Assembly: GCF_003994335.1 (NCBI RefSeq)
Contig: NZ_PNQZ01000038.1
Span: 65-51,249 of the forward strand
Reading direction: 5' to 3'
Length of the DNA stretch: 51,185 bases
DNA from: Asaia sp. W19
Lineage (GTDB): Bacteria; Pseudomonadota; Alphaproteobacteria; Acetobacterales; Acetobacteraceae
A model generated the notes under the pieces. The model saw only the letters and a program-made list of their open reading frames with translations, was not told where the DNA came from and made no database searches. Positions 15,919-24,123 of this stretch are shown here, one piece after another. The translations under genes and the position numbers were made by a program. How positions within the stretch are numbered: the first letter of the stretch is position 1; each line of letters starts with the position of its first letter.

Positions 15919-16814
15919 GTGACCGCTTCCTGAACAGGAGAAGAGAGAGGAATTCCTGCAGCGCCAAAGGTAACTCCCTGCACCTTGAGCCAGCGCCTGT
16001 ACGCGACCGATGACCGGTCAGCGAGTGTCGGGATTTCGCTCGAGGCATCCAGTGGCATGGGAACAGGGCGCTGGTTTTCGAGGATGACCCGGTCCTGCAG
16101 AAAAATCATCTGCTGAAACTCGACAAGTGCGTCGAACTCGGACCCCTCATCGAGTAGAAACATGACCGGATGCGCGCGGCATGTTCCAGGTGTCATGGGC
16201 TGGACGAAAAGCGCGATGACGTCCTTCCGCTGCGGGTGATTGGGGCTGGTCTTGTACAGCAATGTCGAGAAGGGCGCGGCGATACGGTAAATATAGTCGG
16301 TCATCAAACCGTCTGACGCGGCGAGCGCGGCTTGAGGCTGGAAAAAGCGACACTCGGTCGCCCAGATCTCTCGTCCTTCCTCGCGCGTCTCGACGGCGTA
16401 GCGTTCAACTTCGGTACGGGGCTCCGCGCCGAGTATGCCAGTATGGACAAACGGGAAATGGGCCATGTCGAGGAAGTTCTCGACCACGCGCAGTCCAGAG
16501 GCGTGAACCATGATCGAGCCACAACAAACGAGGCGTCTGTCAGGTTCCTCAGCCTCGGGAAGCGGCGGGAAGGGGGCAATATCTGTCTTGTTTTCCGACA
16601 GATTTGTCCAGACATATCCGTGCCGGATGCAAACCGGGAGAGGGCCATCATCGGAAAAAACCTCGGCCTCACCCCGGGCATTCAAGCGATAACGGATCGG
16701 CGCATTCAGCAGGAGGGTATCGGTAAATTCCCTGCCCAGTTCATCGATCATGCCAAGGGGATACCAGTGACGTGATGATACCGGATCGGGACTCTTCCAG
16801 CCGCTGATCGTCAC
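15915..16814 (-). CDS. Rieske-type oxygenase catalytic subunit lacking the Rieske cluster
   Basis: A 299-residue protein related to the catalytic (VanA-type) half of Rieske non-haem iron oxygenases. The mononuclear iron site is intact: ENFLDMAHFPFVH supplies Asp116, His119 and His124, and Asp241 in LQDRVILENQ is the likely third ligand. Asp116 corresponds to the bridging Asp that passes electrons from a partner Rieske centre. The N-terminal ~75 residues keep a shrunken remnant of the Rieske fold (RHWYPLGMIDEL, then CIRHGYVWTNL), but the CxH...CxxH ligands are absent. A separate Rieske protein is encoded divergently at 17204. It should need that protein and a reductase. NdmC of caffeine degradation has the same deficit. 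First gene of the leftward set; its substrate is unknown, probably a purine. Confidence 0.72.
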   Translation of the reverse strand: MTISGWKSPDPVSSRHWYPLGMIDELGREFTDTLLLNAPIRYRLNARGEAEVFSDDGPLPVCIRHGYVWTNLSENKTDIAPFPPLPEAEEPDRRLVCCGSIMVHASGLRVVENFLDMAHFPFVHTGILGAEPRTEVERYAVETREEGREIWATECRFFQPQAALAASDGLMTDYIYRIAAPFSTLLYKTSPNHPQRKDVIALFVQPMTPGTCRAHPVMFLLDEGSEFDALVEFQQMIFLQDRVILENQRPVPMPLDASSEIPTLADRSSVAYRRWLKVQGVTFGAAGIPLSSPVQEAVT

Positions 16815-16884
16815 GTTGTCAGACCTGGTCGTTCACGGGGTTGGACTCCTTCGAGGCGTTCCGATTTTCATTGCGCTTGCAGTC

Positions 16885-16912
16885 ACATTAATAGGCTTCG
16901 TCCACTTGTCAA
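16885..16912 (-). promoter_or_regulatory. Candidate sigma-70 promoter of the leftward purine set
   Basis: On the minus strand TTGACA (16912-16907) is followed by a 16-base spacer and TAATGT (16890-16885), about 70 bases before the oxygenase start. It lies in the 153-base divergent gap shared with the rightward operon, so a common regulator is plausible. The -35 is perfect; the -10 is weak. Confidence 0.4.
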
Positions 16913-16967
16913 AAAAATTATTACTGTCAGGATCGTTCCCATTGAAACAATCTTGCGTGGAGACAGG

Positions 16968-17207
16968 ATGACCATTACGACCGCGCTTCAACTCTTCGGT
17001 CGTTTCGACATCGCGGTGTTTTGCCAGTTTGCGGAAGACCGAGCTCATCTGCTCAACATCGAGATGACGCTCCAACGCTTGCTCCCGAACGAGATCGTTC
17101 TCGTCCTGCGTGGCGCTCGGGCGCTTGTCGGCATGTTCGTCATGGCATGCGTCATTGGTCCCGCCGCCTGTGTCGTGACCCAATGGGAAGAGAGCCATCA
17201 TCCATGA
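16968..17207 (+). CDS. Small hypothetical protein coupled to the Rieske gene
   Basis: A 79-residue frame from ATG 16968 with GGAG six bases upstream. The N-terminal half is amphipathic (TTALQLFGRFDIAVFCQFAE, then DRAHLLNIEMTLQRLL) and residues ~50-72 are hydrophobic (GMFVMACVIGPAACVV). Its TGA overlaps the Rieske ATG (ATGA, 17204-17207), indicating translational coupling. I recognise no family. The ribosome-binding site and the overlap support a real leader gene of the operon; a competing minus-strand frame over the same bases has no such support. Confidence 0.5.
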   Translation: MTITTALQLFGRFDIAVFCQFAEDRAHLLNIEMTLQRLLPNEIVLVLRGARALVGMFVMACVIGPAACVVTQWEESHHP

Positions 17208-17800
17208 TCCCAGTCGCGCTCTCAACCGATATTGCTCCGGGTGACATTGCGCCCATGCGTTTGAATGGTCAGGAACTGGTACTCTGGCGCGGTCCCGATG
17301 GCGTAGTTCACGGATGGGAGGATCGGTGTCCGCATCGCGGCGTCAGACTCAGCCTTGGTTTCATTCGCGATGGGCGTCTGGCCTGTGCCTATCATGGTTG
17401 GCAGTTCGACGGTGCCGGGCAGTGCCGCGCCATACCGGCACATCCCGCCCTCAATCCGCCCTCTACGATCAGGACGCGGAGTTTCAAGATTGTCGAACAG
17501 GCGGGCCTGGTCTGGTTCGGCGATGACGCGCGTGAGGCGCGCGCCCTGTTGACGCCAGCCGAGGGGGTATGGCACCCGGTCCGCAGCCTTGCGATACGGG
17601 CGCCGCTGCAGGAAATGCGCACTGCCCTCGCATTCGGAGAGGAGCATTGGCGCGTGGCGGGCGACCGCCTTATTGCGATGCATGGCCCGGACGAGAGTGT
17701 CACCATGGTCCACCTGGCTGTAAGAGACCCTGGGTCGCGCCTTGCAGCCTATGACTGGCTGCAGGATCTGCGCGATACAGTGGAAGAAACACGATGCTGA
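17204..17800 (+). CDS. Stand-alone Rieske [2Fe-2S] protein of a split oxygenase
   Basis: A 198-residue soluble protein. Residues ~1-100 form a Rieske domain with Cys42-His44 in RCPHRG and Cys61-His64 in CAYHGWQFD, the CxH-16-CxxH arrangement of oxygenase-type Rieske centres. IAPGDIAPMRLNGQELVLWR and PPSTIRTRSFKIVEQAGLVW match the usual flanks. The last ~95 residues are not a catalytic domain: there is no D-x2-H-x4-H iron site. So it should be an electron-transfer partner, most obviously for the divergent catalytic subunit at 15915-16814, which lacks exactly this cluster. It is larger than a typical Rieske ferredoxin (~105 residues), and the extra C-terminal part is unassigned. The start at 17204 is preferred over earlier openings because of the ATGA overlap and the GGAAGAGAG upstream. 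Confidence 0.78.
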   Translation: MIPVALSTDIAPGDIAPMRLNGQELVLWRGPDGVVHGWEDRCPHRGVRLSLGFIRDGRLACAYHGWQFDGAGQCRAIPAHPALNPPSTIRTRSFKIVEQAGLVWFGDDAREARALLTPAEGVWHPVRSLAIRAPLQEMRTALAFGEEHWRVAGDRLIAMHGPDESVTMVHLAVRDPGSRLAAYDWLQDLRDTVEETRC

Positions 17801-18357
17801 TCCTGCATGGCTGGATGATGGATGAGCGCAGCTACGCCGTGCGTCTCGCAGCGGCTCTGATGCATATTCCTCTCGAGATCATCACAGACAGGCGCGCCGA
17901 AATCTATGGTCCCACGCTCAATGACGAAGAAGGCTATTCGAACGTGGGTCTTTACGACGTTCTGCTTTGCCTCGCCCGTCAGTCGGGTAGCTGGTGGAGC
18001 TGGCCAGAGGGAGAGGATCTGACCTGTCTCAAATGGGCGCTCGAGGGGCTGGAGGTTTTTTCCGCGGCCCGGCGCCGGGCCTTGATAGCCACCATGCCTG
18101 GAAACGCCGAAACCGAGGAGGTAACGCTTGTCCTCCGCGGCCTGGAAGATCGTCTGAGCCGTGCGCGGCTGGCGGGAAATTCCTGGTTATGTGGTGAGCG
18201 CATCGGATTTGCGGATATCGTGGCGTTTCCGATCGCCGGGCTTGCCCGCGACCTCGGTGTGTCGATGGATTTCTATCCGGCGATAAGGCGCTTCGTCCGA
18301 ATGATTCGTGAGTTACCTGAATTCGTCGTCATGCCTGGGATTGCCGCATGTCATTGA
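17794..18357 (+). CDS. Glutathione S-transferase-like protein
   Basis: A 187-residue protein with a shortened GST layout: an N-terminal thioredoxin-like start (MLILHGWMMDERSYAVRLAA, then LMHIPLEI) and an all-helical C-terminal part with LEDRLSRARLAGNSWLCGER and the GST N-capping-type motif IGFADIVAFPIAGLAR. A canonical glutathione-binding PxQxxxxPxL/ES motif is not obvious, so a structural role is as likely as catalysis. In NdmCDE the GST-like NdmE is a structural subunit required by the Rieske-less NdmC; the operon position here, directly after the Rieske gene (7-base overlap) and before a BMP-type binding protein (10-base overlap), suggests the same. Enzymatic GST activity remains possible. 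Confidence 0.68.
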   Translation: MLILHGWMMDERSYAVRLAAALMHIPLEIITDRRAEIYGPTLNDEEGYSNVGLYDVLLCLARQSGSWWSWPEGEDLTCLKWALEGLEVFSAARRRALIATMPGNAETEEVTLVLRGLEDRLSRARLAGNSWLCGERIGFADIVAFPIAGLARDLGVSMDFYPAIRRFVRMIRELPEFVVMPGIAACH

Positions 18358-19445
18358 TCAAGCCGGGGCTGCTGACCCGTCGCACCCTGCTCAGTGCCGC
18401 ATCCTGTGCGGCGCTCCCCCTTTCCGCCCGCGCGGCAACGCGCTTCGCACCGATAGCGGAAGAGGATCTGCTCGTGGCTTTTGGCCATACCAGTCCGATC
18501 AATGATGGTGGCTGGACGCAAATGCATGACAAGGCGATCCGCGCGCTCAAGCAGCATTTCCCGAAAATGCGCTCTCTCTATGTGGAAAGCATTCCCTATT
18601 CAGCCGATGCCACACGCCTGTTCCGACAGTTTGTCGCCGAGGGCGCCCAAATGGTCATCTCGACGTCGAATTATGGCGACTTCATAAAGGATGTGGCTGA
18701 TCAGGCCCCTGATGTCGGGTTCATGGAATGCGACGGCAATTCTGTGACAGGCAATCTTGGCTGGTACTATATCACCCATTGGTATGCGAGCTACGTGATC
18801 GGCATCGCAGCGGCCCGGCTGAGCCAAAACGGAAAGCTGGGCTATGTCGCCTCTTTCCCAACGCCCTCGGTCATAGCCAGCGCCAATGCAACCTTGCTGG
18901 GCGCGCGGTCGGTGAATCCCCAGGCGACGATGCGGGTGATCTCCATCAATTCCTGGTTCGATCCGCAGGCAGCGGCTGCGGCGGGCGCCGCGCTTGTCGA
19001 TAGCGGCTGCGATTTTCTGTGCGGGATCATGGACGATCCCGGTTATCTGCGTGTGGCGGTCGAGCGGCATGTCTGGGCCGCCATGTGGAATACAGACATG
19101 CGGCAGTTTGGGCCCGAGGCGTATGTCAGTTCGGTCGTGCTCGATTTTGTCGATTATTACCGTGACATCATCACGGCGCGTCTGGCGGGGCGATGGCGCC
19201 CGGAGGGAAAATTCCTGACTCTCGGACACGGTGTAGATCGCGACCGTTGGGGCGCGCGCGTGCCGCTCGCCGTCCAGCGCGAGGCCGATGCCGCACGTGA
19301 TCGCATGCTCGCCGGTTGGTCGCCCTTCACAGGGCCGATCAGGGATTCCAGTGGCAAATTGCGTGTGGCTGCTGGCCAGACGATGACCGATATGGAGATT
19401 TTCCATTGGAACTGGCAGGTCGAGGGAGTGTCGGGTCTTGTCTGA
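18348..19445 (+). CDS. BMP-family ABC transporter substrate-binding protein
   Basis: A 365-residue periplasmic binding protein of the basic-membrane-protein (PnrA-like) family that binds purine nucleosides or bases. The N-terminal LTRRTLLSAASCAALPLSARA is a twin-arginine-style signal. Mature motifs include LLVAFGHTSPINDGGWTQMH, VISTSNYGDFI and GMVH-like C-terminal elements (GRWRPEG, RDSSGKLRV). The start overlaps the GST-like gene and the end overlaps the ABC ATPase gene by 8 bases. With the following ATPase and two permeases it forms a complete importer, which I infer feeds the purine deaminases and split oxygenase encoded alongside. Confidence 0.85.
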   Translation: MSLIKPGLLTRRTLLSAASCAALPLSARAATRFAPIAEEDLLVAFGHTSPINDGGWTQMHDKAIRALKQHFPKMRSLYVESIPYSADATRLFRQFVAEGAQMVISTSNYGDFIKDVADQAPDVGFMECDGNSVTGNLGWYYITHWYASYVIGIAAARLSQNGKLGYVASFPTPSVIASANATLLGARSVNPQATMRVISINSWFDPQAAAAAGAALVDSGCDFLCGIMDDPGYLRVAVERHVWAAMWNTDMRQFGPEAYVSSVVLDFVDYYRDIITARLAGRWRPEGKFLTLGHGVDRDRWGARVPLAVQREADAARDRMLAGWSPFTGPIRDSSGKLRVAAGQTMTDMEIFHWNWQVEGVSGLV

Positions 19446-21036
19446 AGCCGTTCCACCCTTTGGCGCCGATCACATGCCGGAAACGCGTCCGGCAAATCTC
19501 CCGGCAGGCACGCCGCCTCTTCTTTCGCTCTCCGGGGTGGCCAAGTATTTCCCCGGCGTGATTGCGAACAAGGACGTCTCGATCGATTTTTACGCCGGGG
19601 AAATTCACGCATTGCTCGGTGAGAACGGTGCGGGCAAATCGACCCTGATGAATATTGTCACCGGCCTCTATCAGGCCGATGAAGGCGAATTGATCCTTGA
19701 TGGTTATGGCGTTCGGTTCGACAGTCCCGAGGCGGCTATCGCGTCCGGGATCGGCATGGTGCATCAGCATTTCAAGCTCGTCCCGCGCTTCACAGTGGCT
19801 GAAAATCTCGCGCTCGGCTGGAGCGAAACAGGACGGTGGCTAAGCAGCAAGGAAATCATTCGGCGCGCGGAGGCCGAAGCTTCCCGGTTCGGCCTTGAGA
19901 TAAAGGCCGATACTCCGATAGACAGTCTCACCTCGGGTGAGCAGCAGCGTGTCGAGATCTTGCGCGTGCTGTCACGTGGCGCGCGAATGCTCATTCTCGA
20001 TGAGCCAACCGCCGTTCTTAGCCCGCTCGAGGTCGGGGAACTCTATGCCGCGTTGCGCCGCTTCCGTGATGGCGGTGGCGCGGTCATTCTGATCAGTCAC
20101 AAGCTCGACGAGATCATGGCGCTGGCCGATTGCGTGACGGTTCTTCGTCATGGGCGTGTGGCCGGCACGCACAGAATTGCCCATACGACACCGGCCACAT
20201 TGGTAACCGAAATGATTGGTCGCCCGGTCGAGCAGAAAACCACCTATCCCCGTGCTACTCCTCGCTGCTCGCAGGAAACTGTGATTGCGTTGCAGGATGT
20301 CTGCTGCCGCGATTCCTCAGGGCGTGTGCGGCTGCAGCCGCTTTCACTCGACATTCGCGCAGGCGAGATCCTGGGCGTCGCGGGGGTCACCGGAAACGGA
20401 CAGGCAGAGCTTGCCGATCTGCTTACCGGGCTGAGCGTGCCACAGGAGGGGCAGGTCCATGTTGCCGGGCGCGTCATGCGCGCCGCCGGACCGGGCGCTT
20501 TCCGGGAGGCCGGTATAGGCTATGTGCCTGAAGACCGCCTGCACAAGGCCCTCGCTCCCGCTCTGGGGGTAACCGAGAACGCGGTGATGCGCGTTTTTCG
20601 CGCGAACCCCGTGGGCGGGCGGCTCGCCTATCATGCCGCCGAGGCGCTGCGCTTCACGCGTTCCCTGCTCAGCCAGGCTGAGGTCACGCTCGCTGATCCC
20701 GCAGCGCCCATAAGGGGGCTGTCGGGGGGGAACCAGCAAAGGGTAGTCCTTGCACGCGAGCGCATGATCAGCCATCGCGCGCTGATTGCGAGTTACCCTA
20801 GCCGCGGTCTGGATATCGGGGCGATTGCCACAATGCGTGAGACACTCGCCGAAATCCGGGACGAGGGCAGGGCGGTCGTTCTCATTTCCGAAGACCTCGA
20901 CGAGATCCTCGCGCTCAGTGATCGCATCGCCATTCTCTGTGGCGGGAGGCTGATGACGGTGATCGAAAACGGGGCGCTCGACCGCGCTCAGATCGGCGCA
21001 TTGATGAGCGGAAGAGATAAGGGAGAGCCGTCATGA
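19438..21036 (+). CDS. Nucleoside/purine ABC importer ATPase, double NBD
   Basis: A 532-residue fused ATPase of the RbsA/NupO-type. The first nucleotide-binding domain has Walker A GENGAGKSTL (residues 61-70), a signature-like LTSGEQQRVEILR and Walker B ARMLILDEPTAVL. The second has the degenerate Walker A typical of this family (GVTGNGQAEL), the signature LSGGNQQRVVLARE and PSRGLDIGA. The TTG at 19438 has GAGGGAG eight bases upstream; ATG at 19474 is an alternative start. Its stop overlaps the first permease gene (ATGA). It energises uptake with the permeases at 21033 and 22070. Confidence 0.88.
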   Translation: MSEAVPPFGADHMPETRPANLPAGTPPLLSLSGVAKYFPGVIANKDVSIDFYAGEIHALLGENGAGKSTLMNIVTGLYQADEGELILDGYGVRFDSPEAAIASGIGMVHQHFKLVPRFTVAENLALGWSETGRWLSSKEIIRRAEAEASRFGLEIKADTPIDSLTSGEQQRVEILRVLSRGARMLILDEPTAVLSPLEVGELYAALRRFRDGGGAVILISHKLDEIMALADCVTVLRHGRVAGTHRIAHTTPATLVTEMIGRPVEQKTTYPRATPRCSQETVIALQDVCCRDSSGRVRLQPLSLDIRAGEILGVAGVTGNGQAELADLLTGLSVPQEGQVHVAGRVMRAAGPGAFREAGIGYVPEDRLHKALAPALGVTENAVMRVFRANPVGGRLAYHAAEALRFTRSLLSQAEVTLADPAAPIRGLSGGNQQRVVLARERMISHRALIASYPSRGLDIGAIATMRETLAEIRDEGRAVVLISEDLDEILALSDRIAILCGGRLMTVIENGALDRAQIGALMSGRDKGEPS

Positions 21037-22073
21037 GTCGCCGTATCCGCCTGGCGGTCGTTCCGGCCCGGCGTATCCTGATCGGCCGGTGTGTGGCGCT
21101 GAGTTGCGTGTTTCTCGTGCTTGGGGTCGTTCTGGCCATGCTTGGCCTCAACCTGGCAATGGTCACCAGGCTCGTTCTCACCTCGACTTTTGGCACGGTC
21201 TTCGGTCTCGAAAATCTGGCTCTGTATATGACGCCGCTTCTCATGACGGGGGCCGCCGTCTGGCTGGCCCTGCGCGCGGGGCTCTGGAATATCGGCGCAG
21301 AGGGGCAATTCCTTGCCGGGGCGACGGCTGCGGCGTCGATCGGCTTGTTCGTCCCGCTCCCGTCCTCACTCAGCCTGCCCCTGGCCGCGATCGCCGCTTT
21401 GCTGGCCGGGGCAGCATGGAGCGCGGTTCCCGCCGCCGGGCGCGCCTGGCTGGGGGTGAGCGAGATCATCACGACGTTGCTGCTGAACTTCATCGCTTCC
21501 TTTCTCGTCTATTATCTCGTGACCGGCCCCTGGGTTGATCAGGTGACGGGCGCGCAAGTTTCAAGCGAGCGCATGAAAACAGCGATCCCGTCGCTGTATA
21601 GTGTCGTTCACTGGGGTGGCCCCTTCGCACTGGCCGTGGTGACGGCGCTGGGGCTGGGCCTCAAGCGCAGCCGGTTCGGATATGAGCTGACCCTGTGTGG
21701 CTCCAACCCCGAAGCGGCGCATTATGCCGGTGTTACCGTTGCACCGCGCCTGTTCCTCGCACTCGTGTTTTCTGGGGCTCTCGCTGGGCTTGGCGGCATG
21801 ATGGAGGTCATGGGTACGGTCCATCGCCTGCAGGGCGGTCTTGCCCATGGCTATGGTTACCTTGGCATCGTTGTCGCGCTGCTTGCGCGTCATTCTGCGC
21901 TTGCGTTGATCCCTGCCGCTTTTCTGATGGCCGTGATTCTCAACACAGGTATTGTGCTGCAAACGCTCCAGGTGAGTGCGTCCTCGGTCCTGGCGATTAC
22001 CGGGCTCCTCGTATTCGCTATCGCTGTGAGCGATGAATTGGCAGCGTACGTGAAGCTGGAGATGCAGAAATGA
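21033..22073 (+). CDS. Nucleoside/purine ABC importer permease 1
   Basis: A 346-residue inner-membrane protein with about nine to ten hydrophobic segments of the branched-chain/ribose permease (BPD_transp_2) type. It includes LWNIGAEGQFLAGATAAASI, VSEIITTLLLNFIASFLVYY and TLCGSNPEAAHYAGV, the last being the cytoplasmic coupling-loop motif that contacts the ATPase. It matches the longer of the two NupP/NupQ-type permeases. Coupled to both neighbours by ATGA overlaps. Confidence 0.88.
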   Translation: MSRRIRLAVVPARRILIGRCVALSCVFLVLGVVLAMLGLNLAMVTRLVLTSTFGTVFGLENLALYMTPLLMTGAAVWLALRAGLWNIGAEGQFLAGATAAASIGLFVPLPSSLSLPLAAIAALLAGAAWSAVPAAGRAWLGVSEIITTLLLNFIASFLVYYLVTGPWVDQVTGAQVSSERMKTAIPSLYSVVHWGGPFALAVVTALGLGLKRSRFGYELTLCGSNPEAAHYAGVTVAPRLFLALVFSGALAGLGGMMEVMGTVHRLQGGLAHGYGYLGIVVALLARHSALALIPAAFLMAVILNTGIVLQTLQVSASSVLAITGLLVFAIAVSDELAAYVKLEMQK

Positions 22074-23002
22074 CCCTCTGGATCTCTCTGGTTCTTCATG
22101 CCCTTGCCTATGGCAGCATCCTGGCCCTTGCTGCGCAAGGCGAGGTCGTGGCCGAGCGTGCCGGTGTCATCAATCTCGGTGTTGAGGGGCTCATGGCGCT
22201 TGGCGCCGTCATGGCTGTATTGACCGCAGACGCAACATCCTCGCCATGGCTGGGCTGCCTCGCCGCCCTTGCCATTGGCGGCGGCGGTGCGGCCGTTCTC
22301 GGACTTGCCACGGTCAATGGCGCCGCCAATCAGACACTGTGCGGTGTTGCCCTGACCTTTCTGGGTTTGGGATTGAGCGCCGTTTTTGGCCATTCGGTCG
22401 CCGGGCTTCCCGTCGCTGCAGTCTTCGCCTCATGGCCCATACCCGGTCTGTCGCGCCTCCCCCTGATCGGGGCCCTCTTCGATCAGAGTCCGTTTGTCTA
22501 TCTTGCCTTCGTCATCCTGCCGATCTTGGGTCATATCCTGCTGTTCCGGACACGCATGGGGCTGAGCCTGCGCGCCGTGGGAGAGAACCCGGCAGCAGCG
22601 GATGCGGTAGGTATTCCGGTCAGACGCTTCCGCCTCTGGGCGGTTGTGGCTGGAGGGGCGCTGGCCGGACTGGCGGGGGCAGATATGACGCTTTCGGTCA
22701 TGCCCGTCTGGTCAGAGGGAATGATCGCAGGGCGGGGGTGGATTGCGGTGGCGCTTGTAATCTTTTGCGGTTACCGGCCGATCCTCGCTGCGGCGTCCTC
22801 CCTGCTGTTTGGCCTCGTCATGTCGCTCAGCTTCTTCGGCCAGGCCGAGGGATGGCCCGTGCCCCCTGCTATCCTCAACATGACACCCTATCTCGGCACA
22901 ATTGTTTTCATGATCGTCCCAGCGCTCCTGCTCCCAGGTCTTCGCCGTTTCATGGCCGCTCCCGCTGCGCTCGGGACGCCGTATTTTCGCGAAGAGCGTT
23001 AG
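22070..23002 (+). CDS. Nucleoside/purine ABC importer permease 2
   Basis: A 310-residue inner-membrane protein with eight or so hydrophobic segments. It opens with a family motif (AAQGEVVAERAGVINLGVEG LMALGAV split across the first helix) and carries the coupling-loop motif SLRAVGENPAAADAVGIPV. It is the shorter NupQ-type partner of the preceding permease. It ends the tightly overlapping rightward operon that begins at 16968; the next gene follows after about 245 bases. Confidence 0.88.
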   Translation: MTLWISLVLHALAYGSILALAAQGEVVAERAGVINLGVEGLMALGAVMAVLTADATSSPWLGCLAALAIGGGGAAVLGLATVNGAANQTLCGVALTFLGLGLSAVFGHSVAGLPVAAVFASWPIPGLSRLPLIGALFDQSPFVYLAFVILPILGHILLFRTRMGLSLRAVGENPAAADAVGIPVRRFRLWAVVAGGALAGLAGADMTLSVMPVWSEGMIAGRGWIAVALVIFCGYRPILAAASSLLFGLVMSLSFFGQAEGWPVPPAILNMTPYLGTIVFMIVPALLLPGLRRFMAAPAALGTPYFREER

Positions 23003-23247
23003 GCCGCACTCAAGGCAGCGCCCAACCTGTCCGCATCGCGCAGGGCATTTCACGGGAGATGGGCAAATGCTGCTGATGACCTGAGGTATCCGAACAGAAT
23101 GACGCAATAATGTGGCCTGCGATGTGATTGCCGCTTTCTGACGAAGTGTGGTGCGCGCTGAACTCTCTGTGAGACAAGGCCTCTGGCGCTTACCTCCCGC
23201 AAACAAAAGTCATAGAAAAGCTGTGATTAATCACAAGGAGTGTGATC

Positions 23248-24027
23248 ATGGAGATGAAGTTCACGGCGTCGGATATCGATTTCGACTTCAAGCTGCAGGG
23301 CAAGATTGCCCTTGTTACCGGGGGTGCCTCCGGGATCGGTGCGGCCATTGCCGCGGCTTTTGTCAGCAAGGGCGCACAGGTCGCTGTTGTCGATGTCAAT
23401 CAGGACAATGCAGCGGCCAAGGCCGAGGCCCTTGGCGCGGCGGCGCGTCCTTTCTCATGTGACGTGTCGAACCCTGATTCCGTACGCAAGATGGTTTCCG
23501 ATGTGGTCGCCAGCTTCGGGCGCATCGATATCCTCGTCAATTGCGCTGGGGTCGTCTTTCTTGCGCCAGCCGAGACATTACCGCTCGACTACTGGGACAA
23601 GACGATCGCCATTAATCTCAAGGGGAGCTTTCTGGTGACGCAGGCTGTTGGTCAGGAGATGATCAAGGCAGGCAAGGGGGGACGTATCATCAATTTGGCC
23701 TCGCAGGCGGGAACGGTCGCCATTGAGGAACATGTCGCTTATTGTGCTTCGAAGTTCGGCGTGATCGGCATGTCCAAGACATTCGCAGCCGAATGGGGTA
23801 AATACGGTATCACCGTCAACACGCTTTCCCCTACGGTCGTTCTCACCGAGCTTGGCAAGAAGGCCTGGGCAGGCGAAAAGGGCGAGGCCGCGATCCGACG
23901 CATCCCAACTGGCCGTTTCGCGATTCCCGAAGAGATCGCCGCTGCTGCACTCTTCCTCGCCTCGTCCGGGGCGGCGATGATCAATGGTGCGGATCTGCTG
24001 ATCGATGGTGGCTACACCATACTCTGA
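23248..24027 (+). CDS. Short-chain dehydrogenase/reductase (SDR)
   Basis: A 259-residue classical SDR. The cofactor motif TGGASGIG is at residues 24-31 with Asp49 at the end of beta-2, which favours NAD(H). NCAG is at 98-101, and the catalytic Ser152 and Tyr165-xxx-Lys169 (YCASK) are present. PTVVLTELGKKAW and the C-terminal GADLLIDGGYTIL recall polyol dehydrogenases such as the D-threitol/GolD group; the substrate cannot be fixed by eye. AAGGAG seven bases before ATG 23248 decides the start over GTG 23242. It is separated from the transporter operon by ~245 bases, so co-function with purine genes is not implied. Confidence 0.82.
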   Translation: MEMKFTASDIDFDFKLQGKIALVTGGASGIGAAIAAAFVSKGAQVAVVDVNQDNAAAKAEALGAAARPFSCDVSNPDSVRKMVSDVVASFGRIDILVNCAGVVFLAPAETLPLDYWDKTIAINLKGSFLVTQAVGQEMIKAGKGGRIINLASQAGTVAIEEHVAYCASKFGVIGMSKTFAAEWGKYGITVNTLSPTVVLTELGKKAWAGEKGEAAIRRIPTGRFAIPEEIAAAALFLASSGAAMINGADLLIDGGYTIL

Positions 24028-24043
24028 AGACAGAGGGTTTCAC

Positions 24044-24075
24044 GAGCCACGCTATCCTCAATGACAGCGTGGCTC
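24044..24075. terminator. Hairpin between convergent genes
   Basis: Perfect 10-bp stem GAGCCACGCT / AGCGTGGCTC with a 12-base loop in the gap between the SDR gene and the convergent serine hydrolase gene. It is a likely bidirectional terminator, although only a short T run (CACTTT) follows on the plus strand. Confidence 0.6.
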
Positions 24076-24123
24076 CACTTTGCGCAGTGTATTCTAACGC
24101 CCAATCCCAGCAAACTCGGCCTT

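Noticed and set aside
16833..17225. 130-codon minus-strand frame in the divergent purine promoter
   Set aside because: It covers the promoter gap and the coupled small gene on the other strand, which has better start signals; the composition is polar and unstructured.
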